A stretch of DNA of 64,000 bases from Candidatus Nitrospira nitrificans (lineage in GTDB: Bacteria; Nitrospirota; Nitrospiria; Nitrospirales; Nitrospiraceae), in contig NZ_CZPZ01000012.1 of NCBI RefSeq assembly GCF_001458775.1, positions 62,001-126,000 on the forward strand, written 5' to 3'. Shown one piece after another: positions 9,722 through 20,400 of this stretch. The notes beneath the pieces are model-generated. The model did no database searches. It saw nothing but the letters and a program-made list of their open reading frames with translations, and was not told the DNA's origin. How positions within the stretch are numbered: position 1 is the stretch's first letter; every line of letters starts with the position of its first letter. Position numbers and translations under genes: made by a program.

Positions 9722-11389
9722 TCATCCTTGAGAGCGAAGCCTCTCTTTTCCCGTCCTCACATGCTCCACAACCTTCCCGTCATCCAGTTTAATGATCTGG
9801 TTGCCGAGGTGGAAATAGCGATCATCGTGAGTAATAACGATAACCGTTTTCCCTCGCGCACGCAGGTCAGGAAGCAATGTCTTGTAGAACACTTCCTTGT
9901 ACTGTGGGTCTTGATCCGCCGCCCATTCATCGAACACATAAATCTGGCGATCCTCCAGGTAGGCCGTCACAAGCGCCAACCGCTTGCGTTGCCCTTGAGA
10001 GAGATCGAGGGTCGAGAAGGCGCGATCGCGTACCGTGACTTTCTGATCCAAATGCAGCAATCGCAAATATTGGGGGGCGAGCCTCTGGACATGAGAGTCT
10101 GATTGGCCGAGAAGCTTTTTGAAGAGGTAAAAGTCGGAAAATATGACTGAGAAGTGTTCACGGTACCACTCTCGATTTTCATCGGTGATCGTTGTGCCGG
10201 CCAGTCGTATGTCTCCCCGCACGGGTTGATATAACCCTGACAGCACTTTCACGAGGGTGGATTTCCCGCTTCCATTCCCTCCGATGATGAACACCAATTC
10301 GCCCGGACATAACTCTAGACTGATGGGGCCCAGGGTGAAGGGCGTGTCGGCCCCATTGTCCGCTCCGTAAGAAAAGACGACATCGGTCCATTGCACGATC
10401 GGAGGGATCCCCGGCTCTGGGTCCACTACGTCGCTCGTCCGGAGGTCCTCCGGACTGACGTCCAGTGATATACCCAATCGTTCAATATTTTCCAATGCCA
10501 CTTGGCCGCGCTCGAGCGTCGGTGCGACGCTGATGATCGTTGAAATGGGACCCATCATATAGATCATGGCGACGATGTATCCGGTAAGCGCCTCAGGAGA
10601 AATGAGCCCAAAAGATGGAAAGAGGAATATAATGAACCCGATGAGGAAGTAGAGGGAGACCTGATTCCAGGCTCCAAGCAGGGCTTGTATTCGCGTCGCT
10701 TCCAGATTCGTCTTTCGGTAGAGTTCTGCCGCTCCTCGTACGTCCTCCTCTATAAACTCCCGTCGCCGAGCCCGATGCATCAGCAGCTCCTTCAGTCCAT
10801 CGGTGAGCGAGCGAAATCGTTGAAACAGCTCGGCTCTTGCATCCCGGGATGCGGCAATGATGTTGCGGACACTGGTGTGCAACCACTGATGTACGAGGAC
10901 GCTCACGACAGCGACTCCGAGCACTCCTAGGAATACGCTCCAGGACAACCAAGCAAGGAAGATTCCGCAGCCCAACACGAGCGCTCCGTTCATGAGGAAA
11001 TTCGGGAAACATTGGATCGCCCATGTGACCCAACTGACGTCATCCGTCAAGGTAACTAGAATATGCGAGGCTCCTCGTTGCTCGGAACGAAGCAACGGAG
11101 CCCGCACAATCTTTGCGCAGAGCGACAATGAGAGATCCAGAATTGTGTCTTGTGAAAAGCGGACGAGTAAAACCTGTGATCCGAGGTGGGCCAGAATCTT
11201 GCCGGCGACAAGAGCGACGAACCCCAGCACTACAAGAGGAGAATGGTCGGAGGGATGATGGAGAACATAATTGATGAACGCCAAGACTCCGGCGCTCAAC
11301 AGTCCGGACAGAACCCCGACACCGAGCATGAGCCAAGCCATGGAACTCGACCGTTGCACGATAAAGCGGAGAAATCGTCCGAAGGGCAT
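9722..11389 (-). CDS. Cyclic-peptide/siderophore ABC exporter (PvdE/SyrD type)
   Basis: This encodes 555 residues from ATG 11389, behind GGTGAGGCG; the open frame runs on to 11473. Six membrane helices (about 1-300) are fused to an ATPase domain. The ATPase has Walker A GGNGSGKST, signature LSQGQRKRLAL and the distinctive Walker B VFDEWAADQDPQYK that marks the cyclic-peptide transporter subfamily. Such proteins move peptide products or precursors into the periplasm. It ends 4 bases before the phosphopantetheinyl transferase starts, and lies 34 bases after the synthetase stop, so the three genes form one operon. Confidence 0.9.
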   Translation of the reverse strand: MPFGRFLRFIVQRSSSMAWLMLGVGVLSGLLSAGVLAFINYVLHHPSDHSPLVVLGFVALVAGKILAHLGSQVLLVRFSQDTILDLSLSLCAKIVRAPLLRSEQRGASHILVTLTDDVSWVTWAIQCFPNFLMNGALVLGCGIFLAWLSWSVFLGVLGVAVVSVLVHQWLHTSVRNIIAASRDARAELFQRFRSLTDGLKELLMHRARRREFIEEDVRGAAELYRKTNLEATRIQALLGAWNQVSLYFLIGFIIFLFPSFGLISPEALTGYIVAMIYMMGPISTIISVAPTLERGQVALENIERLGISLDVSPEDLRTSDVVDPEPGIPPIVQWTDVVFSYGADNGADTPFTLGPISLELCPGELVFIIGGNGSGKSTLVKVLSGLYQPVRGDIRLAGTTITDENREWYREHFSVIFSDFYLFKKLLGQSDSHVQRLAPQYLRLLHLDQKVTVRDRAFSTLDLSQGQRKRLALVTAYLEDRQIYVFDEWAADQDPQYKEVFYKTLLPDLRARGKTVIVITHDDRYFHLGNQIIKLDDGKVVEHVRTGKERLRSQG

Positions 11390-11423
11390 CGCCTCACCAG
11401 GAAAGGAGATTGGAAGTACACAC

Positions 11424-14400
11424 CTAAATGACGTTCGCCAACGGAGCTGACTTGTTGTGAGTATCCTCGGCAAGGAAGGCCCGGAGGTGCTTGGTCACCT
11501 CTTCAACATGCGGTGTGACAAGGAGCTGTCCTGAATTGGTCGCTGCCACTTGCACGGCCTTGCTCCCTGCGCCGCCGAACTCCGGCCAGACATGACGGGT
11601 ATCCGTCACCGTCTCGGCTACATGCCGCTTCGACGCCACGATATTGAGAATACGACCGGGATATTTGCGAACGGCATAGCGAGCCACAGCTTGGAGCGTG
11701 GCTCGGGTTACACGTTCGACTTGGAAATTGGCAGCCAAGTCATCGTGAGGGGTTTCGCTTCGTGACAGCGACTTGAGTCTCTCGTGTTTATGCTTGATAA
11801 ATGAGCTCCAGTCTTTGACGGGCAAACTGAAGAGCCTGCGAATAGTACTCATCGTTCTCCACAGCATAAACAGGGGCAGCCCAACCCTCTTCGGCCATCT
11901 ATAACGATGTGGACGATAGGAGGAGGGATGCCAGGTATCCATCATTACCAGTGCGGCGGATTGCCCTTGCCTGATCAGTTGCCTCGCCATTTCGTACGCG
12001 ATCAGTCCACCGGTACAGCTACCAAGGATGATATAGGGACCGTTGGGGTGAATGCTGCGGATTTCTGCAAGATAATGGTTCGCCATCTCCGGCACCGATG
12101 TAAACGGCGCCTCTTTCCCGTCCAGTCCTCGTGCCTGTAATCCGTAGGACGGCTGATCCGGACCCAGCAGCTTTGCCATCTGAGCAAAGACCAAGACATT
12201 ACCCCCTACTCCGGGCACCATGAATATCGGTATGGCGTTTCCGCTCGGCTGCATGGCGACAAGCGATTGCCATGACGGTGTCCACTGCTCCTGTGAAAGT
12301 TTGGACGCGAACTCCGCAATGGTCGGCGCTTGAAACAACATTGCGAGCGGAAGGCGTCTTCCGTACACCTGTTCGAGAAGAAAAAAGAGGTGGGCGGCTT
12401 TGAGTGAATGGCCGCCGAGATCGAAAAAGTTGTCGTGGATCCCGACTTTTTGGACTTCTAATACCTGCTGCCACAAGGCTGTGAGTTGAACTTCCGTTCG
12501 ATCACGGGGACCACTGTGAACCTGCCCATCGGCGAGCGAGGAGGCCGGCGACGGCAACGCGTTCCTGTCGACCTTGTTATTGGCCGTCAAGGGTAGGGCC
12601 GTCAGAAAGACAAAGAGAGAGGGGACCATATACTCCGGAATCTCGGATCGAAGAAATAAGCGAAGTTCTTGTTGGTTTGGACCATGGCCATCATGGCAGA
12701 CCACATATGCCACCAACTGCTTCGTGCCTTGCCGATCATCCCGCGCGGTAACGACGGTCTGACGGACAGCGTGATGACGGCTCAGCGCCGTCTCGATCTC
12801 ACCCAATTCGATCCGATACCCTCGGATCTTGACCTGGTGATCCAATCGACCGAGATGCACGATGCGTCCGTCCGGGCGATACCGCGCCAAGTCTCCCGTT
12901 CGATAGAGTCTCGCAAGAGGCTTCTGAGAAAATGGATGAGGGATGAACCGCTCTTCCGTCAAGTCAGGCCTTCCCCGATAGCCCCGGGCCAGCCCATGGC
13001 CTCCGATATAGAGCTCACCGGAAACTCCGATCGGAACCGGTTGCAGGAATTGATCCAAGATATACACATCCGTATTGGCAATTGGTCTACCGATGGTGAT
13101 CTCTCGATCAGTCCGTTCGATTTTCTCGATCGTGGACCAAATCGTGGTTTCAGTCGGACCATACATGTTCCACAAGGCAACGCTCCGCTCCAGCAATGAC
13201 GCCGCAAGATCCGAAGGAAGAGCCTCCCCTCCACAGAGTACCGTCAGCCTGTTACTGCCCCGCCATCCTGTCTCAATCAGCATGCGCCATGTGGCAGGGG
13301 TCGCTTGCATGATCGTCGGCTGGACAGTTTCACAGAGATCACGCAATTGTCGTCCGTCCATCGCAACCGTTCGACCGGCGATCTCGACACGGGCGCCGGC
13401 CAGCAACGGCGCATAGAGTTCCAAGCCGAAGATATCGAAGGAGATCGTCGTAACGGAGAGCATGATATCGTGAGCGGCGCATCCCGGCTCTCGCAGTATC
13501 GAACTCAAGAAGTTCACAAGGGCGCGGTGCGGAATTTCCACGCCCTTGGGCTGTCCTGTGGAACCGGATGTATACAGAACATACGCCAGGTCGTGAGGCG
13601 TCGCGATCGGCCCTAGATTGTCGTCTGCTTCCTGCGCGATGCGCTCCTCCTCGCGGTCCAGGCACAGCAAGTGGCAGACCTGGGCATCAAACCGATCGGC
13701 GAGGGAAGCGGATGTCAGCACGACGGCGAGGGAGGCGTTCTCCGACATATACCGGAGTCGATCTCGTGGAAACTCAGGGTCGAGAGGCACATAGGCCGCG
13801 CCGGTCTTAAGCACGGCCAGCAACGCAATGACCATCTCCAAGGATCGATCGAGCCCAATACCCACCGTTACGCCAGGCTTGGCGCCCAGGGCTCGCAGAT
13901 AGCCTGCCAGCTGATTGGCCTTGGCATTGAGCTCAGCGTACCGCAGTGCCTTCTGTCCCATCGACAACGCAACGGCGTCGGGCGTCCGCTTGACCTGAGC
14001 TTCAAACAGCTGAGGAAAACACTCAGACTGTGGATACTCTCTTTCCGTGCGGTTCCACTCTTGTAACATCTGTCGGCGCTCGGACGCCGTCACGGTCGGG
14101 AGCTCGGACAGCTTGCTCTGAGGATTGGCCAATGCACTCTGGAGGAGGAGCTTATACTGTCCCAGCATCCGTTCAGCGGTCTGATGCTCGAAGAGATCGG
14201 TATTGAACGTCAGATAGGCCCTGCGGGAGAACTCCGTCTCGATCGTCAAACTGAGGTCGAATTGCGCGGCTTGCGTCTCCACCTCGAACGGCACCCAACT
14301 CAACCCTTGGACGTTGATCTCCCCGATCGGAGCATTCGGGACATTGAAGAGCACCTGCACCAGGGGGGCAGAGCTCTGGTCGCGAGAGGAGTGCATGATC

Positions 14401-17400
14401 TCGACCAATTTGTCGAACGGGAAGTCCTGATTGGTATAGGCCTCCAACGCCGTTTCTCGCACCCGGGTCATCAACTCGATAAACGTCGGATCGCCGGAGA
14501 GATCGGTACGGAGAACGAGTGTATTGACGAACGAGCCGATGATCGACTCGACCGCGGATTGAGTTCGGTTGGCGATGGGAGAGCCGACGGCCACGTCGGT
14601 TTGGCCGGAATAGCGACGCAAGAGAATCTGGAAGCAAGCCAACAGGGTCATGAACACCGTCGCATTGTGTTCCGCGCTGAATTGCTTCAGCCGTTCAATC
14701 AACGACGTGGGCAACTCCAGCATGCTGTGGGAGCCATTAAATGTTTGTACGACGGGTCGTGGATGATCAATCGGCAACGAGAGCTTGGACAGACCGGCCA
14801 GCTTCTTCTGCCAATACGCCGATTGCGCGCTGAGCCAGTCGTCGGTCAGAGAGCGTCGTTGCCACGCTGCATAGTCGGCATACTGAAGAGGGATCGGTTT
14901 TGGAGAAGGAAGTTCGCCTCGTGAAAAGGCATTGTAGAAGAACGCAAACTCATGGCCGAGGACTCCGAATGACCACTGGTCTCCGATGATATGGTGCATC
15001 GTGAGCACCAACACATGGTCCTCCGGCTCGATTTCGATCAAGAGGAACCGCGCCAGCGGGCCTTTCTCAAGGTCGAACCGCTGGTTGGCTTCCTCCTCCA
15101 CAAGCCGAATCGCTTCCTGTTGCCGTTGTTCGAGAGGCCGCTGCGTAAGATCTACTTCCACCCAATGGGGAGGGCGAAAGGCGTGGATCGTTTGGACCGG
15201 TCCCTCACCCTTCATCATGAACGTCGTTCTAAAAGCCTCATGGCGGTGACAAATGGCGTCGATCGTGCTCCGAAGGGCTGATTTATTGAGCCGTCCCATC
15301 TGTCTCGACGCAAACGGCATGTTATAGGCCGTGCTCTCTGGAGCCAGCTGATACATCAGCCACATGCGTTGTTGAGAATAGGACAGAGGGAGCGGCTGAT
15401 CTCTGGGCAACGGAATGATCGGCGGCATTACGGACGCCTGCTCCCTCTGGCGCGATCGCGCCACTTCTTCGGCCAATGCCGCAATCGTCGGTCGCTCAAA
15501 CAGCGCCGGAAGCGAGATATCAACCTCGAAGAGTTCACGGATTCTGGAGACGAGCTGGGTCGCCAGGAGCGAGTGGCCTCCCTGCTCGAAGAAATGATCG
15601 TGAATGCCGGCCTCCGGGACTTGAAGCACGGATTTCCACAACTCGGCCAGGGATTCCTCGACCTGATTTCTCGGAGCCATTCTGGCGGACGCTTGACCGG
15701 TTGTGTGTTCCGGAGCGGGAAGCGCATGGCGATTCACTTTTCCGGTGGCGCTGAGCGGCATCGTGTCGAGCCACAGAACGACGGATGGCACCATATAGTG
15801 TGGGAGTCGAGTCGCCAGATGACCGCGAACCTGGTCGAGCTTTTCCCTGAGCGACGACTCGCCGGCGACATAGCCGACCAACCGGTGTTGATCCGGTTTG
15901 TCCTGACGAAGCAGCACCGCGGCGTGATGCACACCCGGAAAGTTACTCAGCACATATTCAATTTCCCCCAGTTCGATGCGATAGCCACGCAGCTTGACTT
16001 GTTGATCCACCCGTCCAAGAAATTCCACGTTGCCGTCGGCGCGATACCGAGCCAGATCACCGGTCCGATACAGTCTGGCGCCGGCTACATAGGGATTCGC
16101 AAGAAACCGCTCCTGGGTCAACTGCGGCTGGTTGACATAGCCGCGGGCCAAACACGCTCCTCCGATATAGAGTTCTCCCGGCACGCCGATGGGCATCGGC
16201 TGCAAACCGGCATTCAGCACATAGAGTTGCATATGGTCGATGGGTTTACCGATCGGTACCCGAGCTCCGGCTTCCTCACGAGTCGCGCGATACACGCTGC
16301 ACCAGACCGTGGATTCCGTCGGGCCATATTCGTTGTACAGCGTGGCATGGGGCAGGAGCTGGTAATGTCGTCGCACGAGTTCAAGTGGCAGGCTCTCGCC
16401 GGCAGTAATGACGACACGAAGCGAGTCCAGCTGAGCGCTCAACGTTTCGCCCAGCACGGCATGGTACAAAGACGGGACCCACACGACGTGCGAGATGCGA
16501 TGATGCTCGATGAGCGCCGCCAGCTCCGTGGGGTCGCGATGGGCGGTTTCCGATGGAATAACCAATTCCCCCCCGTGCAGCAACGTCCAAAAGATGCCTG
16601 TCACAGACCCATCAAAGGCCAGCGAGAAGGTCAGCAAGAATCGGGAGACCGGGTCCGGATAGTACTGAAGCCTGGCATGAAGAGAGGTCACCAGACTGCG
16701 GTGTGTCACGGCCACACCCTTGGGCTGTCCCGTCGAGCCCGAGGTGTAGATGATATAGGCGAGCTGATCCGGGGAAATGGAACGCGCGGGGTTCTCCTCG
16801 TCCGCCCCGTTTCCTGTGGGTAGAGAAAGGGTTTCTACATCATGGATCTGGCCGCGATAGCTATGTAAATGGTTACGGAGATGCGCCTGCGTGACCACGA
16901 TGGAAATGTGAGCGTCCTCCAGCATGAGTTGGAGGCGATGACCGGGGGAGGATGGATCCAGGGGGACATACCCACCCCCTGCTTTGAGAATGCCCAAGAG
17001 ACCCACGAGGGCCTCCACCGAGCGCTCGACACAAAGACCCACTGGGATGTCCGCGCCGACCCCTAACTTCTGGAGCGCGTGCGCCACTTGATTTGCCCGT
17101 CGATTCAGCTCTTGGTAGCTGAGGGTTTGGTCTCCATAGGTGACAGCGGGTGCCTGGGGAGTCCGCTCCGCCTGTGCCTCGATGAGTGCATGGATACCGC
17201 TAGCCGGGGAGGGCGGCTCGTTCCAGGTGAGGAGAACGTTCCGTCTCTCCTCGGCGGTCAGCAATGAAAGTTGGTCAAGACGGGCCTCAGGTTTCTTGAG
17301 GAATTCCTCAAGCAAGATCTCCAGCTGTCCCAGCATTCGGTCCACCGTCGAGTCGTCAAAAATCGTGGAATCATGGAGAAACGCCAAGTCCAGGCCATCC

Positions 17401-20400
17401 GCCTTGTTGACCACCATCAACACAAGGTCGAACTCCGACGCCGTCGGCTCCCAGGGGAGATGAGCGACCTCAAGATCCTTGACGGTGAACGTGGCCAAGG
17501 GGTCGTCTTCACACACGATCATCACGTTGAAGAGCGGAGACAGTGACCGCTCACGCTGTAGCGACAGCGCCTCGATCACCTCTTCAAACGGGAGTTCTTG
17601 GTGGTCGTAGGCCTGCACCACCACACGGCGTATCTGCTTCAATAGCTCTTGTCCTGTCAGCCCATCCGAAAGTTCAGCCCGCAACGCCACCGTATTGACG
17701 CAATATCCCATCACGTCTTCGAGTTCTCTCCGACGCCTGCCGGCCACGATCGATCCAACCACGACATCGGACTCTTGGGTGTAACGATGGAGCCACGTCG
17801 CAAAGACGGCATACAGCACCATGAACGTCGTGAGGTTTTGGCGCTGGCAGAAATGATCGAGGTCGGCTGAAAGCTCCGGGGAGAGCGATCGGGACCGCGC
17901 GCCTCCCTCGAACGTGCGCACGCGAGGCCGCTGACGATCGATCGGTAGCTCAACGGGCGGCCGGGCGCCGCTCAATTGCCGTATCCAGTAGGCTCGATGG
18001 ACTTCACGAAGGCCTTGCTCAAGTCTGGTTCTCTGCCAATCGGCATAGTCCGCATACTGAACGGTCAATGTGGGCAGTAGGGCCTTTTGAACATCACCAC
18101 CTGCTTCCCATAGAAGGGCCAGCTCCTTCCAGAAGATGCGGAGAGACCACCCGTCGGCGACGAGGCGGTGGAATGTCAGCGCCAGGACATGCACATCGTG
18201 CTGAAGCGACAGCAGGGTCACTCTGAATAACGGCCCTTGGCGCAAGTTGAACGGGTGGCTCCTCTCCGCCCGTAGGAATTGCCGCACCTGAATGTCTTGG
18301 TCCGCAGGGTCCGATGTTTGGAAATCTTGCCGTCTTATTGTGACGATCGCCTCGCCGGAGACTTCCGCAAATCCCTCGCCCCGCTCCGATTCGAAACGAG
18401 TTCGAAGAATCTCATGACGACCGGCGATGGCGCGCACCGATCGCTCCAACACGTCGGGGTTGACCGACCCCCGGATGCGCGCGCTCATGGAAATATGGTT
18501 GATCGCGCTCCCGGGATGCACTTGCTCCAAGAACCACAGTCGCTGTTGAGAAGGACTGAGCGGAATCCTGCCTTCTCTTGTAGATGCCGAGGGATGCGGA
18601 ACGAGGGGTATTCGAGTCCCGCCGTCGCTGCCTGCGTCCCCACGCCTCTCCGCGGCCCGGTCCGTGTCATCCGGACTCGTGCTCGGTTCACCGATCCGAG
18701 CGGCCAGCGCGGACAAGGTCGAACATTCGAACAGCACGCTGAGAGGGAGCTCAATGTGGAAGACGTCGAGGATACGCGCAACGACCTGTGCGGCAAGGAG
18801 CGAATTGCCGCCGAGCGCGAAGAAGTTCGCGTGGCGGTGCGGAAGGGGTCCTCCAAGCACCTCTTGCCAGATCTCGGCCAGCCTTGTTTCGGCGCTGGTT
18901 TGTGGACTCTCGCTCGATATCACGTCGGTCTCAGCGTTTCGATCGGACTCCAGCGTACTCGATCCGACGACGGCGAGCCGGCCGGCCTCGAAGGCGGCTT
19001 TGCAGGCGCCTCGCTGAATTTTTCCGCTGGAGGTTCTTGGAATCGTGCCGGACTTGATCAGCGCCACCGCGTGGATTTCGAGTTCATATTCGTCAGCCAA
19101 CGCGCGACGGATGCAGCCCGCCACCTCCGCCAGGTCGGATTCAGGCACCTGCTTCTCGATCTCATGGACCAGCACCACACGCTCTCCGGTCTTGTCCTCG
19201 ATCGAGAAGGCCGCTCCATATCCTCGCCGCAAGCCGGGGTGTGCTTGCTGGGCCGACCACTCCAGATCATGGGGATAATAGTTCCGTCCACGCACGATGA
19301 TCAGATCTTTGAGCCGTCCGGTCAGGAACAGTTCTCCGCGGCGGAGAAATCCCAGATCACCGGTTCGTAAATAGGGACCCTCACTCGACCCAGCGAGAGC
19401 GGCGTTAAATGTGGCGTCTGTTTCTTCTGGTTTGCCCCAGTATCCGGTGCCGATCCCGGTTCCGGCCAGCCACACCTCTCCCACCACGCCGGATGGGCAC
19501 TCGGCGTGAGTCACAGGATTCACAATCCGTACATGCGTCTCTTCGAGAGGCTCCCCGCATCCGACCAATGTCCGCGTGCCCTGTGCTGAGGCAGGAGACT
19601 CTTTGACGATCGAGTCGGCCAATGCGCCGGCCTCAACGTGCAAGAAGCTCGGCTCCGCTCCCGCCCTTTTCACCGTCACCAAGAGCGTGGCTTCAGCGAG
19701 TCCATATGCCGGGGCAAACGTCGTTCGCCGGAAGCCATATCGACCAAAGGTGTTGATAAACTGCTCGACCGTATTTGGATGGATGGGTTCGGCGCCGCAA
19801 CTGGCGACCAGCCACGTGCTCAAGTCAGCTCGCCACTCCGTCTGTTGGCGCGCAGCCCTGAGGCAAGCCTCATAGGAAAAATTCGGTCCCCCGCTGTGGG
19901 TAATCCCAAATCGAGACACCGCATCGAGCCAGCGTAATGGCCGCCGGAGGAACGTGACGGGCGACATCAGATAGGCGGGAATGCCGGCGTAGAACGGCGC
20001 GATGATTCCGTGCAGTAATCCATAGTCATGGAAATAGGGCAACCAGCAGAGGGACCGGCTGTTGTCCGCCACTCCTCCGGCCAGACTCAAGGCCCTGCAG
20101 TGAGCAAGTACATTGCCCTGGCTGATCATGACACCGCGAGGAGTAGCCGTCGATCCTGAAGTATATTGCAGATAGGCCAGGGCGTTCCTGTGAGGCCGTG
20201 GCGATTCAACCGCATCGACTGAAGTGTGGGGCTGATCTGTTGCGATCCACGTGATCGGACCCGCCTCGTCGGCGATCGCAAGCTCCGAAGACAGAGCCAT
20301 GATGCTTGAAGTCGTGAGAACCAGCGACACCTGGGCATCCTCGATAATGCTGCGCAGTCTGGGCAGAGCATGTTTCCGCCTGATGGGATCGGGAGCCGGA

